Notes under the pieces: generated by a model | Database searches by the model: none | What the model saw: only the letters and a program-made list of their open reading frames with translations | Told to the model about the DNA's origin: nothing | Translations under genes and position numbers: made by a program | Source of the DNA: Bacteroidota bacterium | GTDB taxonomy: Bacteria; Bacteroidota; Ignavibacteria; UBA10030 | Assembly: GCA_017882185.1 (NCBI GenBank) | Contig: JADGQA010000004.1 | Location: forward strand, 1 to 41,283 | Length of the DNA: 41,283 nt | Direction: 5' to 3' | Shown here: piece by piece, positions 26,197 through 35,427 of the stretch | How the letters are laid out: each line of letters begins with the position of its first letter | How positions within the stretch are numbered: the stretch's first letter is position 1

Positions 26197-29154
26197 ATGA
26201 TGAAACGATATAGTATAGCACTGTTCTTGCTCGTCGCGATCTCGGTTTCCGCATTTGCCCAATACGGAAAAATCACCGGACAAGTCACGGATCGCGAGAC
26301 AAAAGAGCCGTTGATCGGAGCGAACGTTATTCTTGAAGGAACGGCTCTGGGCGCTTCCACAGATGTGAACGGTAATTATTCAATTCTCAACGTATCGGCC
26401 GGCTCCTATAATCTGAGGACGACCTACGTAGGATATCAGCCTACGACAATCTCCAGCGTCAGTGTCGTTTCCGGACTGACGAGAGAATTGAACGTTCAAC
26501 TCGCATCGACGGCAGTCCAATTGAATGCGGTTGAGATTATCGCTACGCGACCATTGATCGAAAAGACCGCTACGAACGCAGTCCGTATTACTACTACCGA
26601 TGATATTAAGAATCTTCCCATCCGCGGTGTGCAGGGATATTTCTCGTTGCAGCCGGGTGTGGTCGTGTCGAACGGCATTGCCTATGTTCGCGGCAGTCGA
26701 CAGGATGAAGTCGGTTACATGATTGACGGAGCAAATGTTAAAGACATTGTCAGCAGCTCGGCGAAGACCAGCGAAACCAACAATCCAGGTTCTCTTGTGA
26801 CAGTAATTCCGGAGGCCTTGCAGGAAATCGCGGTTCAAGCTGGAGGCTACGGTGCTGAGCTTGGCGGTGCAAACGCAGGTATTGTATCACAGACATTGAG
26901 AACGGGAGGATCGAAATTAAACGTTACGCTCCAGGGTGAAACGGACAATTTCGGCAATTATCCCGGAAAAAAAGCACTCGGCGCATATTCAAGCGGGTAT
27001 TCAGATTATGTTGCAACAGTTTCTCTTCCCGTTATGTCCGACAAAATTAAGCTCTTCGTTGCTGGTGAGAATAACTTCGTTCGAGACCGTGCACCGACGT
27101 TTTTTTCGGGAGCGGATTTGGGTTACTACTATGACAACGGCCTTTCCGGCGGACACAAAGGCGACTCCGTGTTGATGCAGTGGCCGGCCGGAAATGTCCT
27201 TGGCCGCATGAACAACCGCTTCACCTCAAACGGCACGTTGTTGTTTGATTTTCTGCCACTTCAGGTTCGACTGGGAGGTGCTTTCACGTGGGCACGCAAC
27301 AAGAACAACGGCACCATCAATAATTACTTTGATCTTGGAAGACTTGGCGTAGGTGACAACAGCAACCTTCTGTTGAATGGCAAGTTTAATTACTTCTTCA
27401 CACCGAAGACGTTCGCAGAAGTAAACATCAACTACCTCGATCAACGGAACAAGTCATACGATCCTGCCTTTGGGGAAAACGTCCTGGCCTATGGCGACAG
27501 TGTGACGAACTCGCAGCACGGGTATAACTTTGTCACGCTAACAGCGGGTCCCCAAAACTACAATTTCAATGGATTTACGTTCAATCGCCCGGGAACCCCT
27601 TTGCAAGCCTTTACCAAGGACCTCACCACGCATATGTCCGGTAGTGCGGCCCTCACATCGCAGATGGAGAACCATTCCTTGAACCTTGGCGGTTCGTATG
27701 AGTATTGGAGCGTTTCGCACTACGGGATTGGTACAGGTGTGTATTCTGCAATGCTCACAGACCCGAATGCGGCGCGCGATGCCAGTGCTATTGCCCTCAT
27801 CATGAGGTCCCAGTTGTTCGTCAACAACTATGGGTTTGATGAATTTGGGAACCCTCTCACCAGCGGTGCTGATGGGCCGAAACATCCGTATTTCGCAGCA
27901 GGGTACATTCAGGATCGCATTGAATTCAGCGACCTGAACATCAATGCTGGATTGAGATATGACGTGATGAATTTTGATGACTGGACATACAACAATCCAC
28001 AAGATCTGGGTTACGATTTGGCCAATTATGTGATCTCGACCCCGGGAAAGGCAAAGACATATTCCTATCTTGAGCCGCGCCTCGGTTTCTCGTTCCCGGC
28101 TTCGGACAAGACAGTCTTCCACATGCAGTACGGAAAATTCGTCCAGGCTCCGCCGTTGTATACCACGTACGTATCCAGGGCGAATGCACTACGATACTTG
28201 GCGGGTGGAAACTTTTTCCTCAGTCCGATTGGCTATAACATAGCGCCAGTAAGGACGACACAGTATGAAATAGGATTTTCGCAACAGTTCACCGACGCGG
28301 CGGCTTTTGACATCACGGGATTCTACAAGAACACGGAAGGGCAATTACAGTACGCGTTCTTCCCGCAGGACCCAAGCTCGCTCGTGCCTTCATTCTACGC
28401 CTACACGAACGGGGACTTTGAGACCGTAGCAGGATTGGAAATCAGCATTCACGTTCGCAGAACGAACAGGATCATGGCTGAGGTCAATTATACGTTACAG
28501 GACGCTCGTGGAACGAACTCGTTTGCGAATAGCGGAAATGGTCTATCACAAGTTGCCGGCAACACAATCAAGCCGAGCATGGTGGTTCCTCTGGATTATG
28601 CGGAGACTCACCGTGGATCGGTGTCATTGGACTACCGGTGGGATAAAGGGGATGGCGGTCTAATCCTTGAGCGTTTGGGCGTTAATCTCCTGTTTACGTT
28701 CAATTCGGGTCATCCATTTACGCTTGCAAATGGATCGGCGGGTCAACAAGGGCCTGATCTCGGCGGAATTCTGAATAACCAGGATTCGCGATCGCGCTTT
28801 CCGGCCGAACCCATCGGTGCTTCCACGACTCCGTGGTTTTACCAGCTCGACCTTCGCATCGACAAGACGATTTCGCTCTCCGTGGTCGACTTGAACATCT
28901 ATGCTTACGTTCAAAATCTTCTGAACACGAAGAATGTTATCAACGTGTACTACAGGACTGGAAATGCGTATGACGATGGCTGGTTGAGCGATGCAGTCGC
29001 AAGCGGCAAGTCCGTCGAACAATACGGAGCAAAGTATGTCGCGCTATACCAGGTGATGAATCTGCAAGACAATCAAAACCAGATACGGACGAATGGATTC
29101 AGCAACTTTGGAATGCCGCGGCAGGTACGAGTGGGTGCAAAGATCGAATTCTAA
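26197..29154 (+). CDS. TonB-dependent outer-membrane receptor with carboxypeptidase-regulatory-like domain
   Basis: 985 residues. A signal peptide ends at about Ala21 (SVSAFA-Q). Residues ~24-105 form a carboxypeptidase D regulatory-like domain (GKITGQVTDRETKEPLIGAN, then VNGNYSILNVSAGSYNL). A TonB-box-like VEIIATRP (~112) leads into a plug with the pattern YVRGSRQDEVGYMIDGANV. The rest is a long beta-barrel ending in an aromatic residue (RVGAKIEF), as outer-membrane barrels do. It is not a clear SusC, and no SusD is adjacent. Substrate unknown: no siderophore or B12 genes nearby in this operon. AAAGGAGG precedes two possible Met starts. Confidence 0.92.
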   Translation: MMKRYSIALFLLVAISVSAFAQYGKITGQVTDRETKEPLIGANVILEGTALGASTDVNGNYSILNVSAGSYNLRTTYVGYQPTTISSVSVVSGLTRELNVQLASTAVQLNAVEIIATRPLIEKTATNAVRITTTDDIKNLPIRGVQGYFSLQPGVVVSNGIAYVRGSRQDEVGYMIDGANVKDIVSSSAKTSETNNPGSLVTVIPEALQEIAVQAGGYGAELGGANAGIVSQTLRTGGSKLNVTLQGETDNFGNYPGKKALGAYSSGYSDYVATVSLPVMSDKIKLFVAGENNFVRDRAPTFFSGADLGYYYDNGLSGGHKGDSVLMQWPAGNVLGRMNNRFTSNGTLLFDFLPLQVRLGGAFTWARNKNNGTINNYFDLGRLGVGDNSNLLLNGKFNYFFTPKTFAEVNINYLDQRNKSYDPAFGENVLAYGDSVTNSQHGYNFVTLTAGPQNYNFNGFTFNRPGTPLQAFTKDLTTHMSGSAALTSQMENHSLNLGGSYEYWSVSHYGIGTGVYSAMLTDPNAARDASAIALIMRSQLFVNNYGFDEFGNPLTSGADGPKHPYFAAGYIQDRIEFSDLNINAGLRYDVMNFDDWTYNNPQDLGYDLANYVISTPGKAKTYSYLEPRLGFSFPASDKTVFHMQYGKFVQAPPLYTTYVSRANALRYLAGGNFFLSPIGYNIAPVRTTQYEIGFSQQFTDAAAFDITGFYKNTEGQLQYAFFPQDPSSLVPSFYAYTNGDFETVAGLEISIHVRRTNRIMAEVNYTLQDARGTNSFANSGNGLSQVAGNTIKPSMVVPLDYAETHRGSVSLDYRWDKGDGGLILERLGVNLLFTFNSGHPFTLANGSAGQQGPDLGGILNNQDSRSRFPAEPIGASTTPWFYQLDLRIDKTISLSVVDLNIYAYVQNLLNTKNVINVYYRTGNAYDDGWLSDAVASGKSVEQYGAKYVALYQVMNLQDNQNQIRTNGFSNFGMPRQVRVGAKIEF

Positions 29155-29196
29155 GTATTTTGAACAGGAATTTCTAACACACAGGAGATTGCCATT

Positions 29197-32100
29197 ATGA
29201 AATCTCGTATAAAAGTAACGGTTCTGTTCTTTGCCATGCTTTTGATGGTGATTCCTTCGCCGGCGAAAGAGAAGCCGGGGACGAAGAAAGGGCTATCCAA
29301 GGTAACAGCAGGACAACCGTATGTTGTCATGAATGGAAACAATCAGACAGCCTGGTTTCGGAGTGACGGCTTCTTCCCTCAGATCGTATCCCAATCCTGG
29401 AACGGGGAGTTTCCCAGAGGGTGTGGTGTGGGCGATATTTACCAGGAAGGAGTCGTCTTTGGCGGATTCGTGACCGATGGGTTGTTTACAAATTCGCTCC
29501 GAGTAACAGGAGACACATACTTTATTGGTATGCAACCGGGTGCGATGAATGCCGATGGCACCGTGAATGCAGGCGATGCTGGCGACGCGGGTTCAAGGGC
29601 ATTTCAAGTTCGCGGCGACATGCCCCTCTCTGTCCAAAGTGATCCGACACAATGGCCGGATTTAGGGCCAGACGCCGCTTCGTATTTTCAGGTACCGCAG
29701 CCAAGCGTATCCGACGGCCAAAAGACCCAGATTGCAACCCAGTATTTTACTGACTGGAAAGAATGGCCCGCTGCGAAAGGTGCGCCGTGGTATATCGATT
29801 CGGTGAAACAGGTGAGATACGATGCCGCCTATGATTACACCAATCCTCATGATATTCCCGGTATTCCTGGGGCAACAAAGACAATCTGGTTCGTGTGCAA
29901 TGATGCGACCGCATCTGTCACGGGACCATTTGCAGGGTCGCCCCCCATCGGAATGGAAGAACAGAGCACATTGTGGTCCTATGCGTCGTCGACGCCGTTG
30001 AATAATATCATTTTCAAGCAGGTAAAGCTGATTTACAAAGGAAATCCGGGTTCTCCGGCAAATTCCGAGATCGACAGCATGTTTGTCGTTCAGTGGTCGG
30101 ACCCTGATAATGGTGATTCCGGCGACGATTATGCCGGCTCGGATTCGTTGCTGAATCTCAACTATGTGTACAATTCCAAGACCATTGACGCGAAGTATGC
30201 GGCGGTTGGTCTACCCTGCCCGGCAGTTGGGTATGTTTTTCTGCAGGGAGTGTCGCACTACACAGGGAATGCGGCCGACAGTGCGATCCTTGATTTCCGT
30301 ACACAGCATGGATACAAGTATTGGCACGAGCGAAATGGGCTATCTACTCCGATGACATCCGCGTGTTATTTTGCGTCGGGAACAGTGATATCTGACCCTG
30401 ATAACGCTGATTACGCTGGAACACAACAATGGTATAACCTGATGCGTGGCGATTTGCCCCGCCCGGCATATCCTGCGGGTATTCCATTCTACAAATCTTC
30501 GACATATGCGGTAGACAACGGTATAGTAACAAATTATATTTTGTCTGGCGATCCCACGACCGGTCAAGGATGGATTGATGGACTTGATTTATCGACAGGT
30601 GACCGCAGACTTGTTACAGTCCACGGTCCAATTACGATGAAGAAAGGAGATACTGCTGAAGTGGTCATTGCGCTGCTCTCCGGTCTGGGGGCAGACAATA
30701 TCGGCAGCGTGAAGGTATTGAAGTATAACGTGGGTTATGCCCAATTTGCCTTCAACAATAACTTCAACTTACCGACCCCTCCGCCAAGTCCGAGGACATC
30801 GGTTTCACAGTTGGACGGCAAGGTTGTTCTAAACTGGGGCGCAGACGCCAACAGTGTGAATACCATTGAGTCCAGTGATAACAATGGGTTTGCGTTTGAA
30901 GGGTACAATGTCTATCAACTCCCGTCCCCAAGCTCCACAATAGACCAGGGAGTGCGCATTGCAACGTATGATATCGTTGATAACGTGACCGTCATTGTGG
31001 CTCCTGCGTTGGATCAGACAACGGGTGTCATTGTGACGAAACCGGTCGAGTTCGGTAGCGACAAAGGGATATCAAGGTCGTTAGTTCTGACAAAGGATTA
31101 TTTGAAGCAGGGACCGTTGGTCAACGGCGCTGTGTATTATTTTGCCGTAACCTCGTACTCCTACAATCCAAACTGGAACAATCCTGTATCCGTATTCCAG
31201 GCACCGTTCCCATCACTCGAAAGTTCACCGGTCCCACTCGTTGTAGAGCCGGCGGCTACGAAGCCTGGAGTGCGTTTTGGAGCAGGAGGAGGTGACTCAT
31301 TGCACGTCAGTCATACCAACACACTCGGTGGGGCTGTCAGCGATGGATCCGTAACAGCCGTTGTCCTACAGCCCGATCAATTGACTGGCGACACTTACAA
31401 TGTGACGTTCGATGCAGCTGGCGGATGGAGCATCATTGATGTCACAAAGGGTAACACTGTCAAGCTTACCGGGACAAATCAAGCCGGTGATGCCAACTAT
31501 CTTACGGTAGATGGCGTTCAGGTTATCGTTGCTGGTCCTCCTCCAGGTATGAAAGGCTATACGTGGACTCCAGCTGCGCAGCGTTTCTGGACGTTCACCA
31601 ATGGTGTGTGGGGTTCAGAGGGATTCGGTGGGGCAATCGGCAACGCGTTCGATCAATGGTTCTCGGGCTCGACGGTGACGTATGACAAGTTGAAGAACAC
31701 CGAAATACGGTTTGCCACAACGGATGCCTCTGGCAACATTCTGGATCCGAATGATGCAAATGCATCTTACGCTTATCGGTATATGCGTGCGGCAACCGCA
31801 GCACCAGCTCGCCCTTCGTTCACTCCATTTATCATCAATCCCACGGCTGGGTATGCCTACCAGGATTACAACAAATCGATGCCGATAGCGGCGTATGATA
31901 TTGAAGCAGCAACGCCACGACGGTTGATGGTGGGGTATCTTGAAGACAACAAAATAAACGGCTTGGTGGACGGAAAATACTGGCCTCCGTATGCTGCCGA
32001 TACGACAAACTATGGTAGTGCTACCGATGGGACAGTTGGAGATAATATCGGGGCAAATGGTCCTCGTGAGTGGTTCTACATCTTTGATGTCGACTACAGC

Positions 32101-32628
32101 ACGACCCCGGATCCGGTACTGCAGGATGATATCCTCGACGTGACATTGCCGATCATGTGGTTTGGCACCATTACAAGAAGGACTACCACCGCTTGGAGGT
32201 CTAATAATGTCATGGAGATCCTTGCCAACCATATCAATACGGCCGATGATGTGTTCACGTTTACCGCCCCTGCGCCGACGTTCAGCACGGCGACGGCTCA
32301 GGCAGACGTGAACAAGATCAACGTCTTCCCGAACCCATACTACGGTGTCAATCCAAACGAGACGAACCGTCTGGGCAAGTATGTTCGGTTCACTCATCTT
32401 CCGGGTGGTGCGACAATCCGCATCTTTACACTGGCAGGTGTTCTCGTCAGGACTCTTCCAACAACGGACGGGACTTCGACGTTTACTGATTGGAACCTGA
32501 GGAACGAGAACAGTCTCCCAGTAGCGAGCGGCGTATACATCGCATTCATTGATATGCCCAGCTTGGGAAAAACCAAGACGCTGAAGATTGCGATTGTTCA
32601 GGAAGAACAAATACTACCAACATATTAA
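29197..32628 (+). CDS. Large secreted protein with T9SS-type C-terminal sorting domain
   Basis: 1143 residues with a signal peptide (cleavage near Ala23). No enzymatic domain is recognised. An Asp/Gly-rich segment near 300-325 (WSDPDNGDSGDDYAGSD) resembles a calcium-loop-like motif I associate with Ignavibacteria-type surface proteins. From ~525 a fibronectin-III-like region occurs (KVVLNWGADANS, FEGYNVYQLP). The last ~105 residues form a T9SS type A-like domain: NVFPNPYYG, then GGATIRIFTLAGVLVRTL and ASGVYIAFID. The final IVQEEQILPTY continues past the usual basic end. Likely exported and attached to the cell surface. Cotranscribed with the TonB receptor and the PorV-like gene. Confidence 0.82.
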   Translation: MKSRIKVTVLFFAMLLMVIPSPAKEKPGTKKGLSKVTAGQPYVVMNGNNQTAWFRSDGFFPQIVSQSWNGEFPRGCGVGDIYQEGVVFGGFVTDGLFTNSLRVTGDTYFIGMQPGAMNADGTVNAGDAGDAGSRAFQVRGDMPLSVQSDPTQWPDLGPDAASYFQVPQPSVSDGQKTQIATQYFTDWKEWPAAKGAPWYIDSVKQVRYDAAYDYTNPHDIPGIPGATKTIWFVCNDATASVTGPFAGSPPIGMEEQSTLWSYASSTPLNNIIFKQVKLIYKGNPGSPANSEIDSMFVVQWSDPDNGDSGDDYAGSDSLLNLNYVYNSKTIDAKYAAVGLPCPAVGYVFLQGVSHYTGNAADSAILDFRTQHGYKYWHERNGLSTPMTSACYFASGTVISDPDNADYAGTQQWYNLMRGDLPRPAYPAGIPFYKSSTYAVDNGIVTNYILSGDPTTGQGWIDGLDLSTGDRRLVTVHGPITMKKGDTAEVVIALLSGLGADNIGSVKVLKYNVGYAQFAFNNNFNLPTPPPSPRTSVSQLDGKVVLNWGADANSVNTIESSDNNGFAFEGYNVYQLPSPSSTIDQGVRIATYDIVDNVTVIVAPALDQTTGVIVTKPVEFGSDKGISRSLVLTKDYLKQGPLVNGAVYYFAVTSYSYNPNWNNPVSVFQAPFPSLESSPVPLVVEPAATKPGVRFGAGGGDSLHVSHTNTLGGAVSDGSVTAVVLQPDQLTGDTYNVTFDAAGGWSIIDVTKGNTVKLTGTNQAGDANYLTVDGVQVIVAGPPPGMKGYTWTPAAQRFWTFTNGVWGSEGFGGAIGNAFDQWFSGSTVTYDKLKNTEIRFATTDASGNILDPNDANASYAYRYMRAATAAPARPSFTPFIINPTAGYAYQDYNKSMPIAAYDIEAATPRRLMVGYLEDNKINGLVDGKYWPPYAADTTNYGSATDGTVGDNIGANGPREWFYIFDVDYSTTPDPVLQDDILDVTLPIMWFGTITRRTTTAWRSNNVMEILANHINTADDVFTFTAPAPTFSTATAQADVNKINVFPNPYYGVNPNETNRLGKYVRFTHLPGGATIRIFTLAGVLVRTLPTTDGTSTFTDWNLRNENSLPVASGVYIAFIDMPSLGKTKTLKIAIVQEEQILPTY

Positions 32629-32687
32629 CGTGAGTACTGCGAGGTCATTGTGTGTCGCCTCCAACTACTAACAAGGAGCGAAAAATT

Positions 32688-33719
32688 ATGAAGAAGAATG
32701 TAATGCTGGTTGTCTTGGGTGTATGCACCATCCTGCTTGGCACCGCATCTGCGTTCGCGCAGACGAAGGCCGGGCTGTCGGCGGCGCCTGAACTGACGAT
32801 CCCTGTCGGCGCTCGGTATGTTGCCACGTCGGGTGCAAACATCTCCAGTGTCTCCGGGGTCGATGCCATTACCTGGAATCCGGCTGGTCTCGATGCAGGG
32901 AGTGGAAGCAGCGCGCTGTTCTCCTATCGGCAATACATCGCTGATATCAATATAAGTTACGTTGCTCTCGCGACCAAGATCGAGGGGGTCGGGTCACTAG
33001 GGTTGTCCCTCCGCTCGTTCAACATTGGGACCATCCCTGTTACGACGGTGCAACAACCGGACGGCAATGGCCAGGAGATCAGCCCATCGTTTTTCACGCT
33101 CGGTCTGACTTATTCGAAGCAATTGTCTGACCGCGTTGGATTTGGTGTAAATCTCAACGTGGTGAGCGAGAGTTTCGGAGGAGTCTCGGCGAGCGGTCTC
33201 GCGTTTGATGCCGGTGTGCAGTATAAAAACCTCATCGGCGTTGAAGGTTTGGCGCTCGGCGTTACCGTGAGAAATATCGGAACATCGATGCAGTATGGAG
33301 GCTCCAGTTTGTGGGTGCAGGCAAGTGATCCAAATGCCGCCCGCGGATTGAGCTACTACAAAGTCGAAGCTGCTAGTTTCCAAATGCCCTCGGTCATCGA
33401 TCTTGGAGTTGGTTACGCCAAGCCAATCGATGAAGACAATAGCCTGAGGATCAGTGTAGCATATGAAAACGATAACTACGGCATTGACGGATATCGAGTT
33501 GGTGGTGAGTATAACTTCCAAAATTCGATATTCATTCGCGCCGGGTATCTCTACAGCACTGATGTTTCGGGGACAGTCTCGATTTTCCAGAACTACACGC
33601 TAGGAGCGGGTATCAATCTTGAGAAATACGCAGGTATCGGCATTAGCGTTGACTATGCCTACGTTCCTGTGAAGTATTTTTCGGCGAATAATCTGATTGA
33701 CATACGCATGAATTTCTAG
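32688..33719 (+). CDS. PorV/PorQ-family outer-membrane barrel protein
   Basis: 343 residues. Signal peptide 1-24 (ends SAFA-Q). The N-terminus of the mature protein shows the family pattern LTIPVGARYVATSGANISS, then GVDAITWNPAGL, typical of FadL-fold proteins of the PorV/PorQ (UPF0164-like) group. It continues in amphipathic beta-strands to a terminal Phe (DIRMNF). In T9SS, PorV shuttles cargo from the translocon to the attachment complex, and the placement directly after a CTD cargo gene supports a similar job. The ATG with AAGGAG nine bases upstream is preferred over an in-frame GTG 12 codons earlier, which would place a polar stretch before the signal. Confidence 0.88.
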   Translation: MKKNVMLVVLGVCTILLGTASAFAQTKAGLSAAPELTIPVGARYVATSGANISSVSGVDAITWNPAGLDAGSGSSALFSYRQYIADINISYVALATKIEGVGSLGLSLRSFNIGTIPVTTVQQPDGNGQEISPSFFTLGLTYSKQLSDRVGFGVNLNVVSESFGGVSASGLAFDAGVQYKNLIGVEGLALGVTVRNIGTSMQYGGSSLWVQASDPNAARGLSYYKVEAASFQMPSVIDLGVGYAKPIDEDNSLRISVAYENDNYGIDGYRVGGEYNFQNSIFIRAGYLYSTDVSGTVSIFQNYTLGAGINLEKYAGIGISVDYAYVPVKYFSANNLIDIRMNF

Positions 33720-33742
33720 CAGAACAAACCCCTCTATCTAAG

Positions 33743-33779
33743 ACCGCCAGTAAGGACTCTCTTGCTGGCGGTTTTTTTT
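33743..33779 (+). terminator. Strong intrinsic terminator ending the export operon
   Basis: ACCGCCAGTAAG (33743-33754) pairs with CTTGCTGGCGGT (33761-33772), twelve pairs with one T-G wobble, around a six-base loop. It is followed by a T-run to 33779. It lies 24 bp after the stop of the PorV-like gene and defines the 3' end of the four-gene unit. Confidence 0.95.
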
Positions 33780-34059
33780 GCTTAATCGGCATGGCAGGTC
33801 GCTGCAATTGTTGTGAAGACTGTTGTGGTTGTTCGCCTCTCATTCACTGCCGCTTCAGATTCCAAAGCATCCTTCGTTGAATTTGGAAAACTGTGCAAAC
33901 GGTTTCCGGTTCAGCGAATTTGGAAAGCAAAAGAAAGCAATAGCACTTCTTCTTAAATCATCTTATTTTCATCACCAAGTATCTCCTTGGCCAAAGCTTT
34001 TGCAGGCCGAAACTCGGGCTGTGTAAACAAAGTCAGGAGGCATAGTTCCGGATCCCATC
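33780..34059 (+). other. Intergenic region before the GWxTD gene
   Basis: No credible gene. An 11-bp direct repeat GAATTTGGAAA occurs at 33879-33889 and 33916-33926. An AT-rich tract around 33935-33975 could hold a promoter, but I cannot pick out convincing hexamers. AGGAGG at 34035-34040 lies 19 bases before the next start codon, too far for a normal Shine-Dalgarno. Confidence 0.4.
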
Positions 34060-35427
34060 ATGAAAAAGACTCTTTTCCTCTTCCTTGCTATCGCCCTTTT
34101 GCAGTCGCTCAGTATTGGACAACAGTATCGTCCTCACGGAGCCTTCGCCTTCAACGCTGATTTTGCCCGATTTCGATACGATTCCACATCCTCCTATGTA
34201 GAGGTCTACTATGGTTTGTATCCGCGGCTCCTGAGCTTTAGTCAAGTTGATAGCGTTTACAAAGGAATGGTCATCGTCAGGACGGTTATTCGCAAGAAAG
34301 GTGCAGACTCAACCGTGCTGGATCAGCGATTGCTCATCCCGGTTACGATTGCAGACACAACATTCCGGAATGTGAATACGACATTCGTCACGCAGACATC
34401 GTATGCGGTGCCTTTCGGGGATTATGTCCTGGAGGTCGCAGCACACGATTCACTTCAGCCGACAATGCGCGATTCGGTGAGTTATTCGCTCACAGTTCAC
34501 TGGTTCCCTTCCTCTGCGGCATCGAGTGACCTGGAGCTCTGTTCAGAAGTCAGTAGCGGGACACACCAATCGAAGTTGTTCGAGAAGAATTCACTTGAGG
34601 TCATACCAAATCCTTCCCTGGTGTTTGGGGTGACATCACATCCCGTTTCATTCTACTACCTGGAACTATACAATCTCCATCCCGATTCTGCATATACCAT
34701 CAAGGTGCGTCTCTATGATGGAACGAACAAGGTCGTTCGTGAAGCAACGAAGAGTCAGAAGTATTCGGCAAAAGACGTTGTTGACGTGGGCATGATGAAT
34801 GTCTCATCATTCCCTTCAGGACGGTATCGAATAGGCGTATCCGTGTATGATCAGGCAGGCACAGAAGTGTGCGGTTCGGCAAAAACACTCTTTCTGAGCA
34901 ATCCGCATATCAAACAACCGGCCGTCGGTGCAGGGACCCTGAACGCAACTGAGTTTGCAGGAATGACGTCGGATGAATTGTCGCAAGAATTTCGCGAAGC
35001 CCAATACCTGGCGTCACAGGATGAAACAAAAAGGTTCAAACAAATGAGCACGCAGGAAGCGAAGCGTGATTTCCTGGCAAAATTCTGGGCCGATGTCGAA
35101 CATGGTCAGGACGGAAGGAAACAGATGGACAGGAATGTATTCCTCCATCGAGTTACCGTGGCGAATCAGCGATATCGCGGGATGGGCAAGGAAGGTTGGC
35201 AAACGGATCGTGGTAGGGTATATCTCCTCTACGGAGAGCCCGAAGAAGTGGAACGATTCCCGAGCGGCCAAGACTCCAAGCCGTACGAAATCTGGCACTA
35301 CTATCAAATCGAGAGTGGTGTGGAATTCGATTTCATCGATCGTTCCGGGTTTGGCAACTATGTCCTTACCAACTCGACCAAACGTGGTGAAATTCAAGAT
35401 GCTGGATGGCAACAGTACTTGCACTAA
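34060..35427 (+). CDS. GWxTD-domain protein
   Basis: 455 residues with a signal peptide (MKKTLFLFLAIALLQSLSIG). The middle consists of beta-sandwich-like strands (~25-280). The C-terminal domain contains the name-giving motif GWQTD (379-383), followed by RGRVYLLYGEPEEVE, then a YEIWHYYQIESG strand and FDFIDRSGFGNYVLTNS. GWxTD proteins are common in Bacteroidota/Chlorobiota and Acidobacteria; their function is unknown to me. The location is probably periplasm or outer-membrane surface. Its end overlaps the next gene by 22 bases. The start lies in an unusual context: GGATCCCATCATG, the same 13 bases that surround the ssb start. Confidence 0.9.
   Translation: MKKTLFLFLAIALLQSLSIGQQYRPHGAFAFNADFARFRYDSTSSYVEVYYGLYPRLLSFSQVDSVYKGMVIVRTVIRKKGADSTVLDQRLLIPVTIADTTFRNVNTTFVTQTSYAVPFGDYVLEVAAHDSLQPTMRDSVSYSLTVHWFPSSAASSDLELCSEVSSGTHQSKLFEKNSLEVIPNPSLVFGVTSHPVSFYYLELYNLHPDSAYTIKVRLYDGTNKVVREATKSQKYSAKDVVDVGMMNVSSFPSGRYRIGVSVYDQAGTEVCGSAKTLFLSNPHIKQPAVGAGTLNATEFAGMTSDELSQEFREAQYLASQDETKRFKQMSTQEAKRDFLAKFWADVEHGQDGRKQMDRNVFLHRVTVANQRYRGMGKEGWQTDRGRVYLLYGEPEEVERFPSGQDSKPYEIWHYYQIESGVEFDFIDRSGFGNYVLTNSTKRGEIQDAGWQQYLH

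Noticed and set aside
32652-32687. Earlier GTG start for the PorV-like gene
   Set aside because: It would place a polar 12-residue stretch before a classic signal peptide, and the AAGGAG at 32673-32678 lies inside it, well placed for the ATG at 32688.
33823-34026. 67-codon open frame in the gap before the GWxTD gene
   Set aside because: GTG start without ribosome-binding site, composition unlike neighbours and no family resemblance.
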